64,000 bases of DNA from Lepidostoma basale (taxonomy: Eukaryota > Arthropoda > Insecta > Trichoptera > Lepidostomatidae), in the NCBI GenBank assembly GCA_022606425.2, contig JAHDVF020001050.1:186001-250000 (forward strand), read 5' to 3'. The notes beneath the pieces were generated by a model. The model worked only from the letters and a program-made list of their open reading frames with translations. It was not told the DNA's origin and did no database searches. Both the position numbers and the translations under genes were made by a program. Numbering within the stretch: the first letter of the stretch is position 1; every line of letters begins with the position of its first letter. Below are positions 11,100 to 21,904 of the stretch, in pieces.

Positions 11100-11345
11100 A
11101 TGGGTACTCTTTTTATATCTGTTCTACTACCCAAAGATAGCCGTCTGAGATGGTACGGCCATGTCATGCGGAAAGTGGTGGAAACGGACCAGCGATCCAG
11201 AGGACGTGGTAAGCCCAAGTTGACGTGGATAGGACTCATTCAAAAGAGTCTAAAAAAAGACCGGATTCCACCAGACGCCACCCAGGACAGACCGCCCTGG
11301 AGACGTCATACAAGAAGAGCCGACCCCGATTAAACGAGACAAGGC
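11100..11345 (+). mobile_element. LINE-U fragment (C-terminus) with (GAA)n tail
   Basis: The open frame reads SRLRWYGHVMRKV, RSRGRGKPKLTWIG, QDRPPWRRHTRRADPD, stop, then an AAG-rich tail. This is the end of an endonuclease/reverse-transcriptase polyprotein. Reverse-strand copies lie in 46490-47095. Confidence 0.75.
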
Positions 11346-11349
11346 TAGG

Positions 11350-12320
11350 AAGAAGAAGAAGAAAAATACGCGTGTATCAAAAGGACCCACAATATACAGC
11401 TTTCAAGACGAACTCTTTGATTCGTGTCGTGCGACTCTCTAAATATCCGTTCATTTCTAATACCTTATTAATTATATTAATGATTTCTCGTTTATCATTC
11501 AATTTCATGAATATTCTTAATCATTCATGTTGAGTATTGTTTTAGTATTTGGTATCTGAAAATGAGTTAGATTACAGAGAATTTTAATACAATTTCTATG
11601 GAAGTTAAGTAGGAGAAAACGTAACACGATACAGATTGTTCTAAAACTATAGTCAAAGTTTTACTTCAAAGACTCCGAGATATTAGCCACAATGCCACAG
11701 GGGTCCAAGTCACAAATAGTTAGGAATTACACGAAATATTAAATAATTGCTTATTTTTACGGCTCCTTAGATCTTCGGTATATATTACCATGGAATTAAT
11801 TCTCCTCTAAGTCACAATATAATTACGCACTGAGAGTAACGGAATAAAATAAAGGAAAGTATCAATCTTATAGTATTGTTCTCAGAACAATTATAATTGA
11901 GAAAGTTAGCGACCAATCTAAGATAATGTAGTGAATGAAGCATGTAATACTCTTCATTATGGTTATTATTATTATTTGCGGAAAATGCTTAAATTCATAT
12001 TTTTGGCACACTTCATGGGGTGCCTTTAATTTTCCATGCCAATAGAACAAACTATTTTTTTAATGGAGTAGTATAAACTTAAAAGTTTACTTTAGTAATG
12101 AAAACAATATTTATTTAATTTAAAAAAAGCAAACAGGAAACAGAGAAGTTAGGCACACTATGTTCATAACACTTTTAAAAAAAATCTAATGGTCACATAT
12201 AATATTTCATTGAATTTAAAAGTGCATGTGGTCACTATTGGTCATATTTCCATCGATCTTGGATTTCGTGCTCCAGTAACCACATCACGTATATATTCTT
12301 TACTATTCAATCTCCTCAAC
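11350..12320. other. AT-rich DNA, nothing recognised
   Basis: No coding motif, hairpin family or LINE end could be identified. Confidence 0.3.
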
Positions 12321-12324
12321 AGTG

Positions 12325-12780
12325 CCTTAAGACTTAAGTCTTCAAGCAGTGCGTCTTGCCAGTCATGACGTACGGAGCCGAGACGTGGACGCTGACAAAA
12401 GGTCTAGTCTGCAGATTCAAGGTCGCCCAACACGTCATGGAAAGAGCCATGCTTGAAATAACATCGAGGGACAGAATTAGAAACGAATTTATTCGACAAC
12501 AAACCAAGGTGGCTTAGGTGGCTCTGAGGGTGGGCAGGCTGAAGTGGCGATGGGCTGGCCATATCTGTCGGAGAACCGACGGCCGATGGGGGAGACGGGT
12601 TCCGGAGTGGAAACCGCGTAAAGTATTCCGCAGAGTTGGACGTCCCTCTGCCCGCTGGACCGACGATCTGAAGAGGATTGCTGGACATGGATGGGTGGGA
12701 GCGGCAATGGATAGGGGCGGTGGCGTGCTTTGGGAGAGGCCTACATTCAGCAGTGGATGACAGACGGCTGATGATGACTG
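12325..12780 (+). mobile_element. LINE-Z fragment (RTE-like endonuclease-reverse transcriptase C-terminus)
   Basis: Reads VMTYGAETWTLTKGLV, AMLEITSRDRIRNEFIRQQT, LKWRWAGHICRRTDGRWG, VGRPSARWTDDLKRIAG and a C-terminal stop. This block order is the hallmark of a LINE family that I recall as abundant in Lepidoptera. One in-frame stop breaks it. Confidence 0.8.
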
Positions 12781-13950
12781 ATTCAATCTCCATTCATTAA
12801 TATTTTTCTTACAACATTTTAGTTCACCCTCTTTATACGGGAGTCTTGTGTTAAGTGTTTTGTATACATTCAGCTCCAACCCCAACTAACTGCGACATTT
12901 ATTTTAGATTTATCATCATTTGTCAGTCACATACTTCACTTCCGTACAAAACAGTGGGCTATAGCTCTCTCAGAGGGTCAATTTTATTTTAAAGTAAAAG
13001 TGTTAGATGCCATACAAATGTCAAGTAATGCCACACTTAGTCCACTTAATATTTCAGGCGCCATTTAAATGAAGACAGTCTCGCGTAGCATTACAACATA
13101 TATCATATATAATAGTTAGGAAGCCGTCACTTCTTTGGATCCCTCCATTGAAATAGAAATTGTATGCAGCGGAATGGGACACCAATCAGAACTTAAATTA
13201 ATTCCTTATCATTCCGCTGTTTAGATAGCAGCGCAGAGTGCGAGTAGCTGCTCATTAATTAGTTATCAATCGTATGGAGCAGGACACTCCAGAAAAAACC
13301 TTCTTCTACAGATAATATTCGCAATCAATACTCAAATTTGTTGCAGGTTTACCAAGCTCAGGAAACAATATAAATTTAATATTCGCAAAATAAGTTCCCC
13401 GATTACTATAATCATGATATCAATTTAAACTTGATAATTGAGGACTGGTTATTGCAAACTTAAAACAAAGATAAAGGGAAAAATATATCTTAGCCAGAGT
13501 GGTATCTTTAGGGTGAAGTTTGAGCCACTATACACAGATAGTCAATCACTTTGCACATTTGCACAGTTAATGGCTTTAATGATTAACACCATTTGGGATC
13601 AACAACTCTTTTTTGATAATTGGTACTTTTTGTTATATCCCTCAAATTAAGAAGTTAAGTAATTCAGTATATTCTCTGATTGGTCAGTTTCACAATGAAA
13701 TATGATGATTCTTTCAAATACGTATTTCTTGTAGTCTGAAATCTACCATCTAACATCTAACTATCATTAATTAAACTTATTTACAGTGAGAGGCTGTATT
13801 AATGTTATATATTTAAAAACCAAACAGGTATAGCGTTCTTTTTGCTAGTTTTAATCCAAGATATTGGTGTGCAGCTAAAATTTCTTTTTAGTATTTCTTG
13901 GGATGTCACTAAGGCCTTTGATGTGGTAGTTTACCGCTGCTTTCCACAGG
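12781..13950. other. Mostly unannotated; 13130-13300 looks single-copy
   Basis: 13150-13235 contains GCAGCGGAATG and its inverted match CATTCCGCTG about 65 bp apart and ATTAATTAGTTAT homeodomain-like sites. The rest is AT-rich without recognisable content. Confidence 0.25.
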
Positions 13951-13954
13951 TTAC

Positions 13955-14070
13955 TTGAACCCAATTATAAAGTATAAAACTTTTAAGTTATTGATCCTCA
14001 TGACAATAGGACCCTCATACATAGGTAGCTAATCTATCGCCATTTTATTTTTAAGTTAATTCTGTACCAG
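13955..14070 (-). mobile_element. SINE tail fragment, reversed
   Basis: Plus strand shows ATCCTCATGACA, GGTAGCTAATCTATCGCCA and CAGACCAAAG, the reverse of the SINE tail seen whole at 23925-24178. Confidence 0.55.
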
Positions 14071-14349
14071 ACCAAAGATTAAAAATTATACAATAAATAT
14101 TTCGAGATCTATAATATATATAATCTATTATTTTAATATAAATGGTTAGATTGTATAGTGCCATTAACTTGCCAATATGTTAAATGGCCAAACTTCTAAT
14201 TAGAGTATAATAATTATAGATTATTACACTGACACTAATAGAAACTTTTTGAATTCGCTTAGTCATAATTATTTTGGATTGTAAAGTCCCATTAATTTTC
14301 AACTCCCACCACTAGCAGCTATATACAAGCTTTAGATATTTTGATGTAG

Positions 14350-14385
14350 ATACCACCATATGGCAATGAGCTGCTGAAACCGGTC
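14350..14385 (+). ncRNA. Hammerhead-like remnant (family H/I type)
   Basis: GGCAATGAGCTGCT forms the weak stem II of families H and I, followed by GAAA, CCGG and TC (14376-14385). The first box is not conserved. Confidence 0.3.
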
Positions 14386-14570
14386 ATAGTTATAAGACAG
14401 AAAAAATCTAGTATTTATTATAAATAAATTTGTAATTTTTAATAATGTGTTTACAACCTCTACGAAGAAATTTAATAACCCCCAACTATATTGTTGAAGA
14501 CTTTTTATGTAATTTATATTGAAAACATGAAACGGAAGCTATCTGCGTAATGATTATGTACTTAATTGAA

Positions 14571-15140
14571 ATCAGAGCTTAAAAGCTTTGCGCGAGGATG
14601 GCGAGTGTGGGGTGTGTTGCCAGTCGGGCTTGTGATGAAATGCTCTGTCCACGAGGACACCTAACTGGTATGAGATCGCCTCCCACCCTTCCAAGTTATC
14701 ATCAACTACTATGGTAGTTATCCTGGTCACGGCACCAAATGTGATGGAACGAGCTGGTCCGTGAGGACCCATCCTGGTCACGGCACCAAATGTGGTGATA
14801 CGTCCTATCCACGAGGACCTGGTGTGGAGGATTCCTTTCCTACCCTTCCTCCAGTCCTATCATCCTGGTCACGGCACCAAATGTGGTGAAATGAGCTGGT
14901 CCCCGTTCGTAACCCAGCCTTCATCCTTCCTGGTCATCATCATCACTGTGATGACCCCTCCTGGACACGGCGCCGAATGTGATGGATTGCCCTATCCGCG
15001 AGGAACCCCTAAGCAGAATCCCTCCTAACCTTCCTCCGCGAATGGTGGAGCTTCCTCCAGTCATTCCTTCTTTACCCACCTGTATGGCGCTTACAGGTGT
15101 TTTACCTTACGCGAGTTGGCCTTCGTGATCGTCTAGAAAT
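14571..15140 (-). mobile_element. LTR-retrotransposon leader with arrayed tRNA-His-type primer sites
   Basis: TCCTGGTCACGGCACCA, which matches the CCA end of insect tRNA-His as I recall it, starts at 14721, 14772 and 14863, with a diverged fourth copy at 14959. Each is followed by AATGTGRTG. Read on the minus strand this is CATTTGGTGCCGTGACCAGGA, the layout of an LTR end plus primer-binding site, as in BEL/Pao-like elements. Shared CCACGAGGAC-like text lies between the copies. GTGATCGTCTAG at 15125-15136 also matches the 5' part of tRNA-His. Confidence 0.5.
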
Positions 15141-15539
15141 AATACCGTATGACCCTTCGTTATGACCGATGTAATCCAAGTCCTTTTATTTGGCGATTAC
15201 TGATAATTTCATTCTAAAGCTAATCGTTCCTAACCTTCCGAATATTCTAAGCAATCCTGACAAACCCACGTGTAATCAAACTATATGTCACTCAATATTT
15301 CCTAGGAACATCTAAACCAAACAACCTAAAATATCTCTAAGTTTACAGAATATAATTCGAAATGTTATCTCTAGAAAATGTGGCAGCCCTGGAAGAAACA
15401 TTCACACACAATATGGAACAAATACGATGTACAGTAATTTAAATCAGAGCGTAATGTAATAATGATGCAATAAAGAACAGCTTCCTGAAAGGTACAGGTT
15501 ATATAACAATTCAGTGTCAAAATATAATATATTAAGTAT

Positions 15540-15742
15540 ATAAGGAGTGTGGGGGATAACTGGGATATAATAGTGTTAGTATCGCGGGGAACCAGTCTTT
15601 TCGTCAGACTGATGATTTTTCTCCACTGCTCCACAGCAGGATCGTCTGGTAACCAGACGACCTACTTCCCAACCCTTTATCAGTGGACCTGGGGATTCAA
15701 ACCCATGAACCTGGCCATCACCCTATCAGGGGTTTTCGAAGT
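15540..15742. other. Unassigned sequence with a tRNA B-box-like motif
   Basis: GGGATTCAAACCC is close to a tRNA T-arm on the reverse strand. It could be a decayed tRNA-derived or LTR leader piece. No full tRNA fold was found. Confidence 0.25.
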
Positions 15743-16028
15743 TCGGTCCACTCACCTTCGAGACAATCTCCACCAATAGACAGATAGCAGGGTCTTTCAC
15801 CATACTACCTTATATTTCGTCTTTCGGTGGGGTCAAAGAAGTGCGCGATCCCAACCTCCCCTAACTGTCTTCATTCGTCAGCAGTCGGTCCACTCACCTT
15901 CGAGACAATCTCCACCAATAGACAGATAGCAGGGTCTTTCACCATACTACCTTATATTTCGTCTTTCGGTGGGGTCAAAGAAGTGCGCGATCCCAACCTC
16001 TCCTAACTGTCTTCATTCATCAGCAGTC
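15743..16028. repeat. 152-bp tandem duplication
   Basis: Unit 15743-15894 is repeated at 15895-16028 (second copy slightly short), starting TCGGTCCACTCACCTTCGAG. The copies differ at only a few bases (CTCCCC/CTCTCC, CGTCAG/CATCAG). Confidence 0.9.
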
Positions 16029-16029
16029 A

Positions 16030-16540
16030 ACCATATTTATGTAGCATAATTTGCATGGGTCGTAGTTTATATGTTTATTTATATAGAAGATGGCAAATTT
16101 TGTTAGAACGCTACATGTCCATAACTAAGATTTCAGTATTCGATGAGTTAGTGAATACCTGTTTCGGGCGCGATGCGTTGGCCCGAGGGTTAGTGAGCTA
16201 TATTACGTGCAGTATAGGAAAGGTATCGATATATTATATATATATAGGTATATATATTTAGGTACATGTATGTAATATATAATCGTAAGCATAGTATAAT
16301 CATGGAGTAAGCCGAACGCATACGTTCCAATTTCCTGAAATATAAATTCTTAATTCTAGACTTAGCTTTTCCGTCGTAGAAACCAGCCCAGGAAAACTGA
16401 TTCTATAGTATTTTTAAATCTGCAAATGCCGCACCCCTCGTACCACTATACTTGTATACAAAATAAAATGAAGTTCTTGATAATGAATACAACAAACACC
16501 CACTGAATTTAATACCAAAAGCGACCGCTTCCCGTCAGGT
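16030..16540. other. Unannotated DNA
   Basis: Includes an AT dinucleotide-rich stretch near 16230-16290 and nothing else recognisable. Confidence 0.3.
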
Positions 16541-16672
16541 CAAAAGTCAACTGCCTCGAGCTACCTCTCTCCCTGGCCCACTACCCTTCCCCGCTCCCCG
16601 CGCCCCAAACCCATCCCCAAATCTTCCCCCTCGTCCCCCTCTGCTTCCCGCACCCCTACACCCATCCCACTT
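16541..16672. repeat. C-rich, G-poor low-complexity block
   Basis: About 130 bp of CCCC-rich pyrimidine sequence (CCCTTCCCCGCTCCCCGCG and similar) in otherwise AT-rich DNA. The complementary strand is G-rich with several G runs. Confidence 0.6.
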
Positions 16673-18120
16673 GGTTAGGTGTTATATTTTCTAGTCATTT
16701 GAATTTATTTTCGTACATCTGAATTCACGTATCTCTCTCTACGATGGTTCAATACCATCACAGGCTTAACGCCTAGCCCAACAATCTGAACGTCTGCACA
16801 CACTTTAATGAAAGGCAAAAATTATTTTCCGGCGATTCAAATTGTATGAAATTAGTTTGCTCGCAGTCTCGTGCTACAATTAACTTTAATAGAAATCATT
16901 TTTAATTACTAAATGGGTAAAACCGCCATTGTTTTAGAGCGAAATTGAAAGAAGGTGAGCTAAAAGGGTGAACACTCGCGGATCCGTCCCACCCCCTGGA
17001 AGGGAAGTAGGGGCGCTGTAGGCAAATATTTGAGGGGAGTCTCCCGGGGATAGAAAGAAAAGTGAGGAAACATATCCCAAACGTGGAAATACCATTATTT
17101 GTTTAGAGATCTCAGGGACACCCAGGGACTAAATATAGGTCCACTTGTTATATATAGCAGCATTTTTCTTGAAGCCGTCGTGGTCCAATGTAAATAATAA
17201 TTTGGTGCAAAAATCGGCGTGAAGTGTAATAAAAAACGTTCAAAACTTAATCTTCATAGCTTCGCCATACAAGACTATTTCGTAGGCAAGAGTGCAAAAC
17301 TGCTAACTAAATTTTTTAACAAAATAACTTTTTTAATATTTTTTAGTTGGATTTATTTATGTTTGAATTATTAATAAAAAGAGAGTATATTAGAACTACA
17401 AACATAATATTTTTTTGTGTTAAGGGACTGTTTTCAAATCTACACTTGAAAATATAATATATTATTTTAATGGCCACAAAATCAAATGTAAGCTGTACTA
17501 CAAAAGTAAGTTGCAAGTACATAATATATGTGATTTTTCTTATTTCAAACAAATTTTAAATAAGAAAACTTGTTAATTCCCAATTTCGCTAATAACTCCG
17601 ACAAAGTTCATGTATCATTTTTTTAAAATTTATTAACAGATGATTCATAAAAAAATTACCTACCAACGGGATTTTTAATTTCTTGATCCTATGAATCATA
17701 AAAGTCAGTTTTTTCGCTCTCCTGAACATTTGACCTAAATTGAGTTAGCAGGTTTGCACTCTAAGCCGACGATTTGAAGATAATTAATTTAACGTATACG
17801 AGAGAAAATTTAAATATTTATGGAAAGGTATCTAAGATGTTCTTTAATTATTGACACATGTTCTATGGGTAAAAACAGTTTTATAATTTGTTTTAATAAT
17901 TTGTTGTTCATTTTTACATAATTATTTTTATTAGATTATCAGTGAACGTTTAAGTATTGTTTTTTATTCGTGTGGATGGAAAAATATATATTTGAAGTTA
18001 AGTTTACAGAAACAAGTTAAATTTTCAGAAACAAGTTCTACATTCATTCGTATATTTGAATCATTGGAAACTTTTAAATTAAATTAATAAAAATAATAAG
18101 TTTTATCACTTAACTTACTT
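16673..18120. other. Unannotated; 16780-17060 may be single-copy
   Basis: 16800-16990 contains TTTTTAATTACTAAATGG and AACTTTAATAGAAATC in balanced sequence. 17280-18110 is very AT-rich without structure that I could recognise. Confidence 0.25.
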
Positions 18121-18390
18121 AACTTAACTTAGACAGCCGTTGTCGTCCACTGCTGGACAAAGGCCTCCCCCATACTTCTCCACGTATCCCTGTTTTGTGC
18201 CTTTTGCATCCAATCGCCAGCAATTCTTGTAATGTCATCGGACCATCGTGTGGGGGGTCTCCCTCTGTTTCGTTTGTCTTCGCGGGGTCTCCACTCTACC
18301 ACCCTTCTGGTCCATCTAGCGTCTATCTGGCAACATGTCCCGTAAATGACAATTTAAGCTTCGCTACCCTTGCGACGACATCTGTTAGTC
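18121..18390 (-). mobile_element. LINE-Z 3' end, minus strand
   Basis: Minus-strand translation gives pieces such as ITRIAGDWMQKAQNRDTW and AFVQQWTTTAV. The plus strand shows the matching CACTGCTGGACAAAGGCC. Same family as 12325-12780. Confidence 0.7.
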
Positions 18391-18439
18391 CCGTGTTCTG
18401 TTATTCCTGTTTTATCACAAATACCTATAAATAAAGAAA

Positions 18440-19135
18440 AAAATAGATATTATGATTATTTTTTGAATTTATTTAGTTACATTCTAATTGTTTTTTTTAG
18501 TTTTGACTGGTTTCAGGAGCTCCCTTTCAGCTTCTGATCGAAAGTAAAAAACGAGTTTAATAAAAGTAAATACAAGATATAGAACAGTGTTTTTTTTAAT
18601 ATTTGAACTTCTACCAGAAATTTATATTAACAACATTCATACATTAAATACATTTTGAAGTTAACATAAACAAATTGCCAGTTTAATATTTCGGGGATAA
18701 TGGACTATCAGTATCAATGTGGTGAGTTTTAAAACAAAGGCTTTATGGAATTTATCATTTGTTTCTGGATCACCGAATCCTTTGATCGTGTCTGCCGCCG
18801 TGGAACTACGAACCAGCCAGCATAGTCCGTGGAGGAGGAGCGATTTAACGGTTCGCAAAATGTATAAGATGTGATTAATGTTTCAGGGAAGATGCTGGAA
18901 AGAAAGAAGTTGAACAATGTCCGGATACCCACGTGTCACTAACGTCCTGAACATCCGAGTAATATTTGATCAACCGTGTTGGTCTATGCACATTTGGACA
19001 TACGAGTATTAGTGTTATCAGATTTTTTGCTTATTCTTGAAATAATACTCTACAATATAGTTAATTAGTTAGTTTAGTATTATTAACTACAATTTTATAA
19101 AATTTAGATATGAAAATTAAAAAAATATATAAAAA
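18440..19135. other. Unannotated AT-rich DNA
   Basis: No supported feature. Reverse frames at 18661-18932 lack motifs. Confidence 0.3.
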
Positions 19136-19142
19136 ATCTTTT

Positions 19143-19358
19143 TTAAGGATTAATTGTATCTCAATAGAGACGAAGATGTATTTTTTTTTAAAAGAAACAG
19201 AATATGGTAGTCGAGGCGTTTACAGGACTTATGATCTGTCATTGGTTGGGTTAAGCGATCACTTTATGTTAACAACATTCCCCATCCGCCCATCTTACGA
19301 GATATTCATTATACATTATATATACATTCGTCTCTATTGAGATACAATAATTAATCCT
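19143..19358. mobile_element. Foldback element family K, copy K1
   Basis: Arms GGATTAATTGTATCTCAATA and its complement near 19330-19358, enclosing GTTTACAGGACTTATGA and CATTGGTTGGGTTAAGCG. The same core and arm occur at 61425-61605. Confidence 0.65.
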
Positions 19359-19460
19359 TAAAAAATGTATAACCCTCAATGGGTAAAAATTCAGTATTTG
19401 TTTACAAGTATTTGTATACATTCAAAAAAACAAATTGTATAAAAAATCTTTTCAAAATGA

Positions 19461-19591
19461 ATATTTAGTTAAAATCCACTAAGGTTCGTGTCTTCGACCG
19501 GTTTCGGCAGCTCGCTGCCGTCTTCTGGTGGATCACCACCAACCGAAACAAATCGAAGACACAAACATTAGTGGATTTTAACTAAATATAC
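19461..19591. mobile_element. Foldback element family H
   Basis: Arms ATATTTAGTTAAAATCCACT and the complement, with TTCGTGTCTTCGA against TCGAAGACACAAA. The tip carries a hammerhead-like core on the minus strand. Confidence 0.65.
19496..19527 (-). ncRNA. Hammerhead ribozyme-like core (family H)
   Basis: Minus strand: CAGAAGA, one extra C, a perfect 5-bp stem GGCAG/CTGCC with loop CGAG, GAAA, palindrome CCGG, then TC. U4 of the consensus CUGANGA is changed to A. Confidence 0.45.
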
Positions 19592-19747
19592 ATTTTAAAA
19601 ATATGTTTTACAAAAAAAAATATATACTCATATTTTCATTATTTACGATGAACTTCTAACATGAATTTTCAAATAACATAATTATTGTTAAACTGTTAAA
19701 TTAAAAAACTTTGTTTTACGTATCACAATTGTATTTTTATTTTACGT

Positions 19748-19783
19748 GACAGCTGTTTCGTCAACCTATTTTGACATCATCAG
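19748..19783 (-). ncRNA. Hammerhead ribozyme candidate (family B1, minus strand)
   Basis: Minus strand from 19783: exact CTGATGA, one extra T, stem II GTCAA...TTGAC, exact GAAA, palindromic stem III CAGCTG, then TC as the cleavage triplet GTC. All three consensus blocks of a type I hammerhead are intact. Confidence 0.6.
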
Positions 19784-19791
19784 GTGTTGTA

Positions 19792-19827
19792 CTGATGATG
19801 TCAACATAGGTTGACGAAACAACTGTC
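19792..19827 (+). ncRNA. Hammerhead ribozyme candidate (family B1, plus strand)
   Basis: CTGATGA (19792-19798), extra T, stem II GTCAAC/GTTGAC with loop ATAG, GAAA (19816-19819), CAACTG, TC. Stem III is one base off the family palindrome. Confidence 0.6.
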
Positions 19828-20539
19828 GCGTAAAATAAAAATACAATTGTGATACAGAAAACAAAGTTTTTTTAATTTAACAGTTTACAATGTTAAAGTA
19901 TTATAGTGTTTTGGCCAAAACAATGGACTATATATTAAAATTACTTTTCACAAGATTTACGTTTTATAATTCGAATAATTCAAAATCCATGCAAAAAAAA
20001 TAAATAAAAAAAACTAACAACATTCGAGAGATGGATCCTACCATTAGAAGGTTTAGCTGACTTTTTTTTCGCTTCTAGGGGCACTAGGTGTTACACTTTT
20101 AATAACACGACATGTGAAGGCACCTTACTGGTTAGCAGCTACCTTATTAGGTGCGAAAAATCTTTGAAATTTTAGGTGAAATAGTTTCTCTGGATTTATA
20201 AAGTTGAATTTGTTTGTCATCATTAAATGTTCATTCCGCGGATATATTGAGCTCCCCTCATGCCTGTGTGAGGTGTCAGTAATAACCGGCGGTAAGTGCT
20301 CGAGCATTAACTAACTCGTCAGGTGCAGCGCTAATCGAGTGCACTCAGCTTCATTGGCACCCCAGCCTGCAGCCTGCAGCAGCATAACCAAACCTCACCC
20401 AACCTAACCAGAATATTTCGGAGCTTTATGCAATAAATTCAGCGAAACTTCATTTCTTTATAATTTAGCCGAGACCCGTAATTTAAAATTTCTACTTCGA
20501 TGAAGGGCGTCTGTGTCCAGAAACATGTTTGAGTTAGTG

Positions 20540-20900
20540 CAAAAAAGTGTTGTGAAAATACAACATTTTCAAAAAGTTATTAAAATGTGAATCAACAAAA
20601 AAAACTGATGGCGAATATAGAAGAAAAACCTAATTAAGTTATGTTCTAACCTTAATTAAGTAAAAGTAAAAACCTAATAAATAAATATTATAAAATTGTT
20701 TATAATGAATAATAAATCTTTATAACATCTATCAAAACTGATCATATTTGTAAAGAATTTTATAATATTTTAAATATCTTTATAATATCACTGAGGTAGG
20801 ACCGGGTTGTCCGAAACATGTCTGATATTTAATTAAAAATTAATTTAAAGTTAGTTTTGTATATACAAAGTATATAAAAAAGAAAAAGACAAATAAACTA
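20540..20900. mobile_element. Family G element with hammerhead, copy G1
   Basis: AAATCTTTATAACATCT and AATATTATAAAATTGTT are shared with the long palindrome at 45185-45479. Only one arm with the ribozyme-like tip is well preserved here. Confidence 0.5.
20784..20829 (+). ncRNA. Hammerhead ribozyme candidate with all three stems (family G)
   Basis: Stem I AATATCA/TGATATT (7 bp), box CTGAGGT plus A, stem II GGAC/GTCC, GAAA, palindrome CATG, TC. It is the only copy with a clear local stem I. The conserved A9 reads T, so cleavage may be weak or lost. Confidence 0.5.
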
Positions 20901-21190
20901 TCACGCTCTTTTCCGGGATAGGTAGCCAGATCGAATGGACTACTCTGTCTTGATATACATGTCTAGCTTCCTTCACATTCATCAAGCGAGTCCTTTACAC
21001 GCACGTCGATAGTTCCAACTTCTAACATGGCCGACCATTAAAATTTGATTCATTTGGTCATTCTGTTTTCCTCGGTCTTTCTCGACTCCGTATTCTATTA
21101 GAATCGTTAACCTTTACTTTCTTATCCATTACTTCTTCATCCATGCGTTTTATGTATCCAAACCAACGCAGTGGTCCTAATAACGTATTA
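20901..21190 (-). mobile_element. LINE-X 3' region, minus strand
   Basis: Plus strand carries TCTAGCTTCCTTCACATTCAT, CGTCGATAGTTCC, AACATGGCCGACC and TCCTCGGTCTTTCTCGACTC, collinear with 63401-63540. Decayed. Confidence 0.65.
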
Positions 21191-21324
21191 ATAGCAGGCT
21201 GTACTGCATTCAAGTATCACAGACAAATATGTGCATTAGTCGCTAAATTTTATTTCATAAAATAATGTCACCAATTCCGTTGCTTTTTGGTGTTCTCGAT
21301 TTCGCAGATAAAATTTAATTATTT

Positions 21325-21460
21325 AGTTAAATTATCTAAGAAGATTCCAATAAGCAGTGTTCCAGGCAAAAGAAGTAGAGGGAGATATCCTGCACGGTGA
21401 TGTGACCAGATTAGCGAGATTACTTGGGGAGACTAGGGAGCTCCGTAGATCATGACCCTC
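21325..21460 (+). mobile_element. LINE fragment, family unclear
   Basis: Plus-strand reading gives VPGKRSRGRYPAR, a stop, then DQISEIT, like the basic C-terminal region of LINE polyproteins. A 121-codon frame on the opposite strand is treated as its shadow. Confidence 0.4.
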
Positions 21461-21900
21461 AATAATGAGGTAACGAAGATATAAGAAGGAAATTTCCAAA
21501 ATGTCTGATATAAATGTCATTTGTACAACCAATTCATAATAATCGCCTACATACAAGGACAATCTCAGAAGAAATTTAATTAAAAAAGGTTTCCTCACAT
21601 AAAATCGAAGCGCTAATTCATAAAAGCTGTAGCATGTTTCCATTCCGTTCCGTAATATCCGGCTTGCGTCGGATAAGAATTTCTTCCAGACTACCATTAT
21701 TTACGTGATTTTCTTGCTGGCTGCGTTATCATAATTTACATAAGAAATATACCTACTAATCCGCTTTTAAAATATGCATTAGTTTCATACAAGTGGAGCT
21801 TAAAAAAACATTTGCGCCCTTAAATAAATATGTATAAAAAATACTATAATATATTATTTTGATGAATTCAGAAAATGATTTTCGAATAATATGATCAAAT
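21461..21900. other. Unannotated DNA
   Basis: No recognised feature apart from a minus-strand open frame, discussed under rejected items. Confidence 0.3.
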
Positions 21901-21904
21901 AATC

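Larger units (their letters stand above)
19689..19887. mobile_element. Foldback element family B, copy B1
   Basis: Arms TAAACTGTTAAATT / AATTTAACAGTTTA outside and CACAATTGTATTTTTATTTTA and its complement inside. A hammerhead core sits at the tip on each strand. A further shared flank (TATAGTGTTTTGGCCAAAAC) follows on the right. Confidence 0.75.

Noticed and set aside
12404..12885. Overlapping minus-strand frames of 123-129 codons
   Set aside because: They are antisense to the LINE-Z coding text, which is recognisable on the plus strand.
21332..21697. 121-codon minus-strand open frame with several hydrophobic stretches
   Set aside because: Part of it is the antisense of a LINE C-terminal piece (VPGKRSRGRYPAR on plus). 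No family, start context or splice sites were recognised.
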